Origin: JADJSS01 sp046329815
GTDB lineage: Bacteria > Bacteroidota > Bacteroidia > Chitinophagales > JADIYW01
Direction of reading: 5' to 3'
Length of the DNA stretch: 64,000 nt
NCBI GenBank assembly: GCA_046329815.1
Contig: JAXLTY010000003.1
Location: 248,001 to 312,000 of the forward strand
Both the position numbers and the translations under genes were made by a program. This document shows positions 17,599 to 26,606 of this stretch, piece by piece (positions within the stretch are counted from its first letter, which is position 1; the number at the start of each line of letters is the position of its first letter). The notes under the pieces were generated by a model, which searched no databases, was not told where the DNA came from, and saw nothing but the letters and a program-made list of their open reading frames with translations.

Positions 17599-18939
17599 AT
17601 GAGCGAAAATATTAAAAACTGGAAATCTTACAATCATATATATTTTTTGAAATATGAAAAAAGATTGCGCTATTTATTAATTGCATTATTGGTATTTTGT
17701 GTCGTATTGTTATTTCTGCCTTGGACTCAAAACATCACTTCAAAAGGTTACGTTACTGCGTTAAATATTGATGAACGCTCTCAACAACTCAACGCCATCA
17801 TTTCCGGTTCCATTGATAAATGGTACGTAAAAGAAGGTTCGTTTGTAAAAAAAGGCGATACAATTCTAAAACTAAATGAAATAAAATCAGACTATCTGGA
17901 TCCTGAATTGCTTACACGTACAAAAGAACAATTAGATGCAAAAACAAATGCTGCTGATAATTACACCGGCAAAGCCGCTACAGCAAATGTTCAGATTAAA
18001 GCACTACAAGCAGCTCTTGATTTGAAGATGGAGCAGATAAACAACAAACTGGAACAGGCACAACGATACATTGAAATCGATCAGGCAAATTTAAAAGCAG
18101 CGACAAACGATTTTGAATTAGCGCAACTACAATACGATCGACAAAAAAAGTTATTCGATGATGGATTAGTGTCCAAAACACAATTGGAACAACGTTATCA
18201 AACATTGCAAAACGCTACGGCAAAACTAACTGCTGCTCAGCAAAAATTAGCAAACTCTAAACAAGATTTAGTAATTACCAAATTAGAAAAAAACAGCACA
18301 GAACAAGACTATCTCGATAAAATTGCAAAAGTAAACGGTGAAAAATTTCAATCACTTTCTAATGTTTCTACTACTCAAGGAGAAATTGCAAAACTCAGCA
18401 ATCAATATAAAAATTATGAAAAAAGAGCAAACTTTTATTATGTAATCGCTCCACAAGATGGTCAGATAATTAAAGTTAAAAATGCAGGAATCGGAGAAAT
18501 TATTAAAGAAACAGAAATGATTGCCGAAATCGTTCCAACCATCAACAGTACTTCCGTTGAAATGTTTGTCAAAGCGGTTGATATTCCATTAATCAGTGTT
18601 GGGCAAACCGTAAGTTTAACGTTTGATGGATTTCCTGCCATAGTATTTAGCGGCTGGCCGAATGCTTCATTTGGTTTCTTCAGAGGTAAAGTCGCATTCA
18701 TCGAAACTGCAATTAACAAACAAGGTTATTTCAGAATTTTAGTTACAGAAGACAGCAGCTATAAACCTTGGCCAAAAAATTTGAAATACGGAAGTGGCTC
18801 TAATGGAATCGCATTGCTAAAAGATGTTCCGGTTTACTACGAAATCTGGCGAAAAATAAATGGCTTTCCACCGGATTACTATCAAGCATATCAAGATGAA
18901 AAAAATACAATTGATAAAAAACAAAAAACAACTGAATAA
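17599..18939 (+). CDS. HlyD-family membrane fusion protein
   Basis: 446 residues. One N-terminal membrane helix (YLLIALLVFCVVLLFLPW) is followed by a biotinyl-lipoyl-like half (SGSIDKWYVKEGSFVKKGD), a long alpha-helical hairpin with coiled-coil heptads (about residues 110-270; QLDAKTNAADNY ... LEKNSTEQDYLDK), the second lipoyl half (VIAPQDGQIIKVKNAGIGE) and a beta-barrel domain. This is the periplasmic adaptor joining the ABC exporter to the outer-membrane channel. Starts 5 nt after the ABC gene and ends 3 nt before the TolC-like gene, a tight operon. Confidence 0.9.
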   Translation: MSENIKNWKSYNHIYFLKYEKRLRYLLIALLVFCVVLLFLPWTQNITSKGYVTALNIDERSQQLNAIISGSIDKWYVKEGSFVKKGDTILKLNEIKSDYLDPELLTRTKEQLDAKTNAADNYTGKAATANVQIKALQAALDLKMEQINNKLEQAQRYIEIDQANLKAATNDFELAQLQYDRQKKLFDDGLVSKTQLEQRYQTLQNATAKLTAAQQKLANSKQDLVITKLEKNSTEQDYLDKIAKVNGEKFQSLSNVSTTQGEIAKLSNQYKNYEKRANFYYVIAPQDGQIIKVKNAGIGEIIKETEMIAEIVPTINSTSVEMFVKAVDIPLISVGQTVSLTFDGFPAIVFSGWPNASFGFFRGKVAFIETAINKQGYFRILVTEDSSYKPWPKNLKYGSGSNGIALLKDVPVYYEIWRKINGFPPDYYQAYQDEKNTIDKKQKTTE

Positions 18940-18942
18940 TCA

Positions 18943-20343
18943 ATGAAAACATTTTTATTCATATTATTTACATCTTTCGCACTCATTTTAAAAGCATCCG
19001 ATTCTACCGTTATTTTAACGCCTGAACAATATATTAATACTATAATAAAAAATCATCCGGAAGCAAAACAAGCCAGGTTGTTATTAGAAAATGCTAAGGC
19101 AAACTTATTGAGCGCAAGAGGTGCTTTTGATCCGGAAATTGCCTTTAATTTTGACAATAAAACGTTAGATGGAAAAAATTATTTTCAATACATCAATCCA
19201 TCTGTAAAAATTCCATTGTGGTATGGTATCGAATTAAAAGGCGAAATCAACAATGTACGTGGAAATAACACTGATAACGAACTTACTTACGGCAACTCAT
19301 CTTTGGCCGGAATTTCATTACCATTATTAAGTGGTTTAGTGATGAATAAAAAAATGGCAACTCTAAAACAAGCTAAAAATGACATTCAGTTATCTAAACA
19401 ACAACAAATTTTACAAGTCAATAACTTACTGATTGATGCAACAAAAAGCTACTGGAACTGGACTTTAAAATATCATACATATCAGAATATTTTACAAGCC
19501 AAACAAAATAGCTTTGAACGGTTGCAATTTGTAAAACGGTTCTTCAGCGTTGGTGAAAGACCATCAATTGACACAGTTGAAGCATACACACAGTTTAAGT
19601 TACTAGAATTTGAAACACAAAACAGTTATTACGAATGGATAAAATCAACCATAGAACTGAGTTTATTTTTATGGAGCGAAGAAGGTGAAAATGTATTTCT
19701 AAAAGAAAATGTAATTCCTGTTCATTTACAACAACTAAATTTTATCGATTCCTTGGAATTACCTGTAATTACTGAACTTGACAACCTTATTGCAAGACAT
19801 CCAAAGATGAACAGCATTGACATTAAACTGAAAAACTTAGAAATTGAACGCAAGCTAAAAAAGCAATTACTGTTACCAACTTTAAATGTAAATTATAATT
19901 TCATCAACAATGCTTTTAATTTATTTAATGATGCAGGCAATAATCTATTTTTGAAAAATTACAAAGTTGGTATGCAATTCAATATGCCGTTATTATTACG
20001 CGAAGGTCGTGGTGAGTATCGGAAAACAAAAATAAAAATTCAGAATACTATCTTGGAACGACAAATTGCCGAAGCAGAAATAAACACAAAAGTAAAATCG
20101 TATTTCAATGACATGATCGCATTAAAAGAGAAAATAGAATTATATACAGATGCGTATCAAGGTTATAATGCATTATTAAAAGCAGAAAACATACGGTTGG
20201 ACAATGGCGAAAGCAGTTTATTTTTAGTAAACATACGTCAAAACAAAGTAATTGAAGCACAACTCAAACTGCTGGAACTGAAATCAAAATTTATGGAATA
20301 CAATGCAGTCATTTATTTCATTGCCGGTCAGATAAACAATTAA
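18943..20343 (+). CDS. TolC-family outer-membrane efflux protein
   Basis: 466 residues with a signal peptide (MKTFLFILFTSFALILKAS). The sequence shows the two-fold TolC layout: long helices (HPEAKQARLLLENAKANLLS; HPKMNSIDIKLKNLEIERKL) alternating with beta-barrel strands (FNFDNKTLDG; LNVNYNFINNAFN). The final helix pair includes NTKVKSYFNDMIALKEKIEL. It is the outer-membrane duct for the ABC-HlyD pair encoded just upstream. The operon ends at a bidirectional terminator. Confidence 0.88.
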   Translation: MKTFLFILFTSFALILKASDSTVILTPEQYINTIIKNHPEAKQARLLLENAKANLLSARGAFDPEIAFNFDNKTLDGKNYFQYINPSVKIPLWYGIELKGEINNVRGNNTDNELTYGNSSLAGISLPLLSGLVMNKKMATLKQAKNDIQLSKQQQILQVNNLLIDATKSYWNWTLKYHTYQNILQAKQNSFERLQFVKRFFSVGERPSIDTVEAYTQFKLLEFETQNSYYEWIKSTIELSLFLWSEEGENVFLKENVIPVHLQQLNFIDSLELPVITELDNLIARHPKMNSIDIKLKNLEIERKLKKQLLLPTLNVNYNFINNAFNLFNDAGNNLFLKNYKVGMQFNMPLLLREGRGEYRKTKIKIQNTILERQIAEAEINTKVKSYFNDMIALKEKIELYTDAYQGYNALLKAENIRLDNGESSLFLVNIRQNKVIEAQLKLLELKSKFMEYNAVIYFIAGQINN

Positions 20344-20379
20344 TAATTCACTAAAGAACAACCGGCACTTACCAAATTT

Positions 20380-20419
20380 AAATAAAAAGCGATTCAGAAA
20401 TCTGAATCGCTTTTTATTT
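20380..20419. terminator. Bidirectional terminator
   Basis: AAAAAGCGATTCAGA/TCTGAATCGCTTTTT extended by AT pairs to 19-bp arms with a 2-nt loop. Between convergent tolC-like (+) and porin (-) genes. Confidence 0.88.
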
Positions 20420-20441
20420 GGTTAGTAAATAATCATCGTAT

Positions 20442-21689
20442 TTAAAAGCTAACAATCGCAGCCAAACCCAATGTAGTTTGGAAATTCCAAGGATCACCAT
20501 TTCTTTTTATAAATACTTTTTCAGAAGAATAATCCATTCTGAATTCAGGCACTAAACGCATCGGACCAACTTTCACCGGAATCGTTAATGTAAGGTCAGC
20601 AATATGCGCATTTACTGCATCTAAACTTGGAGCAATTGCTTGAGTATTGTTCAAATAACCAACGCGCGCACCGATGCTTACCACGTCATTGATGTCGCCG
20701 TTACCATATAAATACGCAGTGAAATACCAAGGTCTTGTAATCGTTCCAGGATCAGCAAATGTTTTTTGACGGAACAGGTAATACGCAGCATCTACTGCAA
20801 CCGTACCTTTTCCTTTGATGCGTGTCGAAGCAGTCAATCCAATACCAAATTTATAATTTTGCTTGTAAACAGAATCAACAACTGCATTGCCATAATTACG
20901 TTGATTACCACCAATATAATTTAAATAAACAGATGTTTTATCATCTACATAACTCACTTGCGCTCCAACAAATTTATTTCTGTCGCCATCAGATTTGGTG
21001 TCTGTATCGTTGAAGAAACCAACCATAAATCCAAATTTCTTTCTTGTAAAATTCATTTTAAAACCAGTATGATAAAACGGACCATTTAAGAATGCTTCAG
21101 AACAAGAATAATGAAAATTATTATTGGCTTCAATTACTTCGTAACCAAAATAAGTGCTGAAATTTCCTAACGTAAATTTCAAACCATCAATCGGTTCATA
21201 AGCAATATATAATTGTTTCAAAGCAAAAGAAGTAGTAGAAACTAATGGATTGAATGAGTAGTTAGCAATATTCGCGCGTGGACCAAATGCGATGTCGCCT
21301 AAAAAAGTTACGCGCTTAAATGTTTTTGACATCATTAAATTCAACATGCCCAATTCAAATGAATTCGCTTTTGTGTCAAAAACGCGGTAACGAACATCAT
21401 TGGTACGTTTACCCAAAAAATTGACTTGCGAATACACATCGATAGAACCGGTAATATCAAAAGGAATCTTCTTTTTTACCGCTTCAATTTTCTCATCGAC
21501 TTTTTCGTTAAAAGTCAATTTCGGCGCTGTAGAATCTGTGGTGGCTTCTACTTTATCCAAACCTAATTGTTTGGTAAGCATATCCACTTTTTCTTCTAAC
21601 ATTTTAATTCTGTCGCTTTCCGACTGTGCCAATACTGTATTCGCGGAAAAGAATGCTGCAAATACCAAGCATACATAAAATTTTGTCAT
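20442..21689 (-). CDS. Outer-membrane beta-barrel porin
   Basis: 415 residues. Signal peptide ends at ANTVLAQ; a short coiled coil follows (SDRIKMLEEKVDMLTKQLG), a common periplasmic trimer-forming segment of porins. From about residue 75 the sequence alternates as beta strands (FDITGSIDVYSQVNF ... LKFTLGNFSTYFGYEVIEA) and ends with a terminal aromatic strand (TTLGLAAIVSF), the usual outer-membrane insertion signal. It resembles the beta-barrel porin-2 (OmpL-like) group. It is divergent from gltB across a 330-bp regulatory region, so it may carry a nitrogen source; that is inference from position. Confidence 0.75.
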   Translation of the reverse strand: MTKFYVCLVFAAFFSANTVLAQSESDRIKMLEEKVDMLTKQLGLDKVEATTDSTAPKLTFNEKVDEKIEAVKKKIPFDITGSIDVYSQVNFLGKRTNDVRYRVFDTKANSFELGMLNLMMSKTFKRVTFLGDIAFGPRANIANYSFNPLVSTTSFALKQLYIAYEPIDGLKFTLGNFSTYFGYEVIEANNNFHYSCSEAFLNGPFYHTGFKMNFTRKKFGFMVGFFNDTDTKSDGDRNKFVGAQVSYVDDKTSVYLNYIGGNQRNYGNAVVDSVYKQNYKFGIGLTASTRIKGKGTVAVDAAYYLFRQKTFADPGTITRPWYFTAYLYGNGDINDVVSIGARVGYLNNTQAIAPSLDAVNAHIADLTLTIPVKVGPMRLVPEFRMDYSSEKVFIKRNGDPWNFQTTLGLAAIVSF

Positions 21690-22019
21690 AGTGTTAATTT
21701 TAAAAGTGAATAATTATTGTTTTTACAAGTATAATGACCAATATTTGGATTTTTTACAAAAAATAATTTATTAATTTTAACTTAAAACTCAGTTATTGTA
21801 TAAATTTTTGTAAAATAGTTTAGATATTATTTATTATAAACTATTTCACTTAAAACTATTTTTTGCTTACTTTTTAAATGAATTGTTAACGATTCATACA
21901 ATCTTTAAGATTTTCTTAAACGTTGCTTTCTAAATTTTCAGGTAGTTTTTGGCTAATATTATAATTCAAGAGCTTTTCACTTTTTTTATTGCTTACTATT
22001 TACACCGAAGAATTCGCTT
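21690..22019. promoter_or_regulatory. Divergent porin/gltB control region with inverted repeat
   Basis: 330 bp without a gene, very AT-rich. It holds a perfect 10-bp inverted repeat AAATAGTTTA (21813-21822) and TAAACTATTT (21837-21846), 14 bp apart, plus two copies of CTTAAAACT, beginning at 21781 and about 21849. The inverted repeat is a candidate operator for a dimeric regulator shared by both genes. No clear TAnnTTTG promoter was found near gltB. Confidence 0.45.
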
Positions 22020-25000
22020 ATGGAAAACACTACAAAAAATACAGGTTTATATTTACCGCAAATGGAAAAAGATGCTTGCGGAATTGGATTTGTAGCACAT
22101 TTAAAAGGCGAAAAATCGCATCGAATTATTAAAGATGCACTAACGATGCTTGAAAACATGGAACATCGCGGTGCTTGTGGTTGTGAAGAAAATACCGGCG
22201 ATGGCGCAGGTATCTTACTGCAAATTCCACATGATTATTATAAAAAGGAAACTACAAAAATAAATATCCATCTTCCTGAATTTGGTAAATATGGAACCGG
22301 TTTTATCTATTTTCCGCAAGACGAAGATAAACGAACAGCATGCAAACAGTTTATAGAAAAAACAGCAAAAAAACTAAATTTTACGATTTTAGGCTATCGT
22401 AAAATAACGACTGATAATTCACCAATTGGACCAACTGCAAAACGCGCCGAACCGGTTATCGAGCAATTATTCATTCAGCCAAATTTTGATTTTAAAGAAG
22501 ATATTGAGTTAGAACGCAAATTATATGTTCTGCGTGCGCACACCGTTCGCGAAATCAATATTATTTTAGGTGGAAAAGATCATTTCTACTATACAAATCT
22601 TTCTTGTCATACCGTTATTTACAAAGGACAATTAACAACACATCAGGTTCGTCAATATTATCCTGAATTGAATGACGAATTAGTTACTTCTGCAATTGCA
22701 ATCGTGCATTCACGATTTTCTACCAATACATTTCCACGCTGGCGATTGGCGCAACCATTTAGATATATTGCGCATAATGGCGAGATCAATACATTACAAG
22801 GCAACTTAAACTGGATGCGTACACGCGAGCATTTATTAGAATGTGATGTCTTCACTAAAGAAGAAATAGATATGTTCATGCCAATCTGTTATCGCGATCA
22901 ATCCGACTCGGCTTCTTTGGATAATGTGATCGAACTGCTTTATTTAGCTGGTCGTTCGCTGCCACATGCTATCATGATGCTGATTCCTGAGGCCTGGCAA
23001 GATAATGATCAAATGGAAGACTGGAAGCGTGCCTTTTATGAATACCACGATTGCTTGATGGAACCTTGGGACGGACCTGCTTCTATCTGTTTCACGGATG
23101 GAAAATTAGTTGGCGCTACATTAGACAGAAATGGCTTGCGTCCATCGCGTTACGTTGTATATAATGATGGTCGCGTAGTAATGAGTTCGGAAGCCGGTGC
23201 CTTGCCTACTGAAGAAGAAAAAGTGATACAAAAAGGCAGATTGCAACCAGGCAAGATGTTTATCTTAAACATGGAAGAAGGCAGAATTATTGCCGACGAT
23301 GAATTGAAAAAAAATATCTGCACTCAACATCCATATCGTGAATGGCTGAACAAACATAAAATCACCTTTTCTGATTTACCAAAATCTACTATTCCAATTG
23401 ATACTTTATCACATAAAGAATTACTGGAACAACAACTGGCTTTTGGTTACACAACAGAAGATGTGCATACTATTATCAAACCAATGGCGGAAAGTGGTTA
23501 TGAGCCGGTTGGTTCAATGGGTACAGATACACCATTGGCAGTTTTGTCCGATCAATCACAAAATCTATCGAATTATTTCAAACAATTATTTGCACAAGTT
23601 ACCAATCCGCCTATCGATCCAATTCGTGAAAAAATGGTGATGAGTACATTTGCTGTACTTGGTGGTGCCAGTAGTATTTTAACAACTAATGAAAATCATT
23701 GCAAGCAGATCGCATTGCGTCAGCCGATTATGTCGAACAGTGATATTGCAAAGCTGCGTTATATCAATCATCCTGATTTTAAAGTAATCACGATACAAGC
23801 ATTATTTGCTGCAACCGGAAAACGCGGTGCTTTGGAACGTGGTATCGATCGTATTTGTAAAGAAGCGGAAAATGCTGTTGCAAATGGCAACAACATCATC
23901 ATTATTTCTGACAAAGGTGTTAATAAAGACTTCGCTCCTATTCCGTCTTTATTGGCAGTTGGCGCTATTCATCATCACTTAATTAACATCAAAACACGTA
24001 TAGATTGCTCTTTAGTTGTAGAAAGCGGTGACATTCGTGAAGTGCATCATATCGCAACGCATATTGGCTATGGCGCGACGGCTGTTAATCCTTATTTAGC
24101 GTATGAAACGATATACGATTTAAATAAAGACAAATTAAAACATCTTGGAAAAACAGATGAAAAATTAGTAGAGAATTTTATCAAAGCATGCAGTAATGGT
24201 TTGTTGAAAGTGTTTTCAAAAATGGGCATCTCAACACATCAATCGTATCATGGTTCACAAATTTTTGAGATTGTTGGTTTAGGTAAGAATGTAGTTACAA
24301 AATGCTTTAATGGTTCTATTTCAAGATTGGACGGAATTGGATTTGATGAAATCGCGAAAGAAGTTTTAAAACGCCATACCTTAGCATTTCCTGATATTGA
24401 AAATATCCAGCAGCGATTAGAAGTTGGCGGCGATTATCAATGGAAACGTCGTGGCGAAGCGCATCTTTTCAATCCTGATACTATACATTTATTACAATGG
24501 TCAACCAAAAAAAATGATTATTCTATCTACAAACAATTTGCAGAAAAAATAAATAATCAGACAGAAAAAGCTATAACATTAAGAAGTTTATTAGAGTTTG
24601 ATTTTTCTAACGTAACACCAGTGAATATTGATGAAGTAGAACCTGTCTCAAGTATTTTAAAACGTTTTGCAACAGGTGCCATGTCATTCGGTTCTATTTC
24701 ACACGAAGCACATTCCACATTAGCCATTGCCATGAATCGCATCGGCGGAAAATCAAATTCCGGTGAAGGTGGTGAAGATGAAATTCGTTTCTTTAAAAAA
24801 GAAAACGGCGATTGGGAACGTTCAGCCATCAAGCAAGTTGCTTCAGGTAGATTTGGCGTTACTTCTTATTATTTGGCTAACGCAAGCGAATTACAAATTA
24901 AGTTAGCACAAGGTGCAAAACCTGGCGAAGGCGGACAATTGCCAGGTCATAAAGTGGATGAATGGATTGGACGCGTGCGTCATTCAACACCTGGCGTTGG

Positions 25001-26552
25001 TTTAATTTCACCGCCACCACATCACGATATTTATTCAATTGAAGATTTAGCACAACTCATTTTTGATTTAAAAAATGCCAACCGCGATGCTCGCATCAAC
25101 GTGAAATTGGTAGCAGAAGCTGGTGTTGGCACAGTGGCTGCCGGTGTTGCAAAAGCAAAAGCTGATGTTATCCTAATTTCCGGTTATGATGGTGGAACAG
25201 GTGCATCACCAATATCGTCAATAAAACATGCCGGTTTGCCTTGGGAATTAGGTTTGTCAGAAGCACACCAAACTTTAGTAAAAAATAATTTACGCAGCCG
25301 TGTTGTTTTACAAACTGACGGACAATTGCGTACGGGAAAAGATATTGCTTTTGCAACATTGTTAGGCGCTGAAGAATGGGGCATTGCCACCGCTGCTTTA
25401 GTAGTAGAAGGTTGTATCATGATGCGCAAATGCCACTTAAATACTTGTCCGGTTGGTGTGGCTACACAAGATCCAATTTTACGCGCACGTTTCACAGGCG
25501 ACCCACAACACGTTATCAATTACTTTACTTTCGTTGTGAATGATTTGCGTGAATGGATGGCTAAATTAGGTTTTAGAACAGTGAACGAAATGGTTGGACA
25601 AACACAATTCTTAAAACGCAGAGACAACATCAATCATTGGAAATATAAGCATTTAGATGTGTCACCAATTATTTACAAAGAAGAAACAGATTCTACTATT
25701 GGTTTGTATAAGCAGATGCAGCAGGCACATCCTAAAGATGATGCTATTTTAGACTGGAAATTAATTGAAGCAGCGCAAGCATCTTTAAACGATAAAATTC
25801 CAACAACAGGACAATTCAATATCATCAATACAGACAGAACGGTAGGTGCAATGTTGAGCTATGAAATTTCTTCAAAATACAAAGGACAAGGCTTGCCGGA
25901 AGATACCATTCAGTTTAAATTTACTGGCAGCGCCGGACAAAGTTTTGGCGGTTTTGCTGCGCCTGGAATTAAATTTGAATTAGAAGGCGAAGCCAATGAT
26001 TACTTTGGAAAAGGTTTAAGCGGCGGAAAATTAATCGTCTATCCATCAGCAAAAGCTACTTTCAAGCCAACCGATAATATTATTATTGGAAACGTCGCAT
26101 TTTATGGCGCAACAAGCGGCGAAGCATATATAAACGGTATGGCTGGCGAACGTTTTTGTGTACGTAACTCAGGCGCGAAAGCAGTAGTAGAAGGCGTTGG
26201 CGATCATGGCTGTGAATATATGACTGGTGGTTTGGCTATTATTTTAGGAAAAACCGGACGCAATTTTGCAGCAGGCATGAGTGGCGGCGTGGCTTATGTA
26301 TATGACATGGAAAATTCATTTCCAAAAAATGTAAATAAAGAAATGGTTGAGCTGGAAGATTTAGAGCAAGATGACTTAACTACGTTGCAGCATTACATTC
26401 AAAGACACCAACAATACACAGGCAGCGATATTGCAAAAAATATTTTAGATAACTGGGAAGTGACGTCAAAATTCTTTGTCAAAGTAATGCCAACGGATTA
26501 TAAAAAAGTGTTAGCGGAAAGAAAAGCAAAATCAGAAACAATAAAAATATAA
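22020..26552 (+). CDS. gltB: Glutamate synthase large subunit (GOGAT alpha)
   Basis: 1510 residues, full family length. It takes ammonia from glutamine and passes it to 2-oxoglutarate to make glutamate. A 19-residue propeptide precedes the N-terminal nucleophile Cys20 (EKDACGIGFVAHLKG) of the class II amidotransferase domain. The central domain, the FMN-binding synthase domain (VASGRFGVTSYYLANASELQ; GGQLPGHKVDEWIGR) and the [3Fe-4S] cysteines (CIMMRKCHLNTCPVG) follow. The C-terminal beta-helix has the repeated Gly pattern (GGLAIILGKTGRNFAAGMSGG). gltD follows after 54 bp. With GSIII (34.3 kb) it completes the GS-GOGAT cycle. Confidence 0.97.
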   Translation: MENTTKNTGLYLPQMEKDACGIGFVAHLKGEKSHRIIKDALTMLENMEHRGACGCEENTGDGAGILLQIPHDYYKKETTKINIHLPEFGKYGTGFIYFPQDEDKRTACKQFIEKTAKKLNFTILGYRKITTDNSPIGPTAKRAEPVIEQLFIQPNFDFKEDIELERKLYVLRAHTVREINIILGGKDHFYYTNLSCHTVIYKGQLTTHQVRQYYPELNDELVTSAIAIVHSRFSTNTFPRWRLAQPFRYIAHNGEINTLQGNLNWMRTREHLLECDVFTKEEIDMFMPICYRDQSDSASLDNVIELLYLAGRSLPHAIMMLIPEAWQDNDQMEDWKRAFYEYHDCLMEPWDGPASICFTDGKLVGATLDRNGLRPSRYVVYNDGRVVMSSEAGALPTEEEKVIQKGRLQPGKMFILNMEEGRIIADDELKKNICTQHPYREWLNKHKITFSDLPKSTIPIDTLSHKELLEQQLAFGYTTEDVHTIIKPMAESGYEPVGSMGTDTPLAVLSDQSQNLSNYFKQLFAQVTNPPIDPIREKMVMSTFAVLGGASSILTTNENHCKQIALRQPIMSNSDIAKLRYINHPDFKVITIQALFAATGKRGALERGIDRICKEAENAVANGNNIIIISDKGVNKDFAPIPSLLAVGAIHHHLINIKTRIDCSLVVESGDIREVHHIATHIGYGATAVNPYLAYETIYDLNKDKLKHLGKTDEKLVENFIKACSNGLLKVFSKMGISTHQSYHGSQIFEIVGLGKNVVTKCFNGSISRLDGIGFDEIAKEVLKRHTLAFPDIENIQQRLEVGGDYQWKRRGEAHLFNPDTIHLLQWSTKKNDYSIYKQFAEKINNQTEKAITLRSLLEFDFSNVTPVNIDEVEPVSSILKRFATGAMSFGSISHEAHSTLAIAMNRIGGKSNSGEGGEDEIRFFKKENGDWERSAIKQVASGRFGVTSYYLANASELQIKLAQGAKPGEGGQLPGHKVDEWIGRVRHSTPGVGLISPPPHHDIYSIEDLAQLIFDLKNANRDARINVKLVAEAGVGTVAAGVAKAKADVILISGYDGGTGASPISSIKHAGLPWELGLSEAHQTLVKNNLRSRVVLQTDGQLRTGKDIAFATLLGAEEWGIATAALVVEGCIMMRKCHLNTCPVGVATQDPILRARFTGDPQHVINYFTFVVNDLREWMAKLGFRTVNEMVGQTQFLKRRDNINHWKYKHLDVSPIIYKEETDSTIGLYKQMQQAHPKDDAILDWKLIEAAQASLNDKIPTTGQFNIINTDRTVGAMLSYEISSKYKGQGLPEDTIQFKFTGSAGQSFGGFAAPGIKFELEGEANDYFGKGLSGGKLIVYPSAKATFKPTDNIIIGNVAFYGATSGEAYINGMAGERFCVRNSGAKAVVEGVGDHGCEYMTGGLAIILGKTGRNFAAGMSGGVAYVYDMENSFPKNVNKEMVELEDLEQDDLTTLQHYIQRHQQYTGSDIAKNILDNWEVTSKFFVKVMPTDYKKVLAERKAKSETIKI

Positions 26553-26559
26553 AGTTGAA

Positions 26560-26604
26560 ATGAAAGTTCAATTCAACATTCGTCATTCAACACTCAATAG
26601 TATA
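26560..26604. repeat. Degenerate word repeat in gltB-gltD spacer
   Basis: TTCAATTCAACATTCGTCAT continuing TCAACACTCAATAG: repeated ATTCAAC/CATTC words just before gltD. Same style as at 9222 and 63344 (there in the opposite orientation). Confidence 0.4.
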
Positions 26605-26606
26605 GT

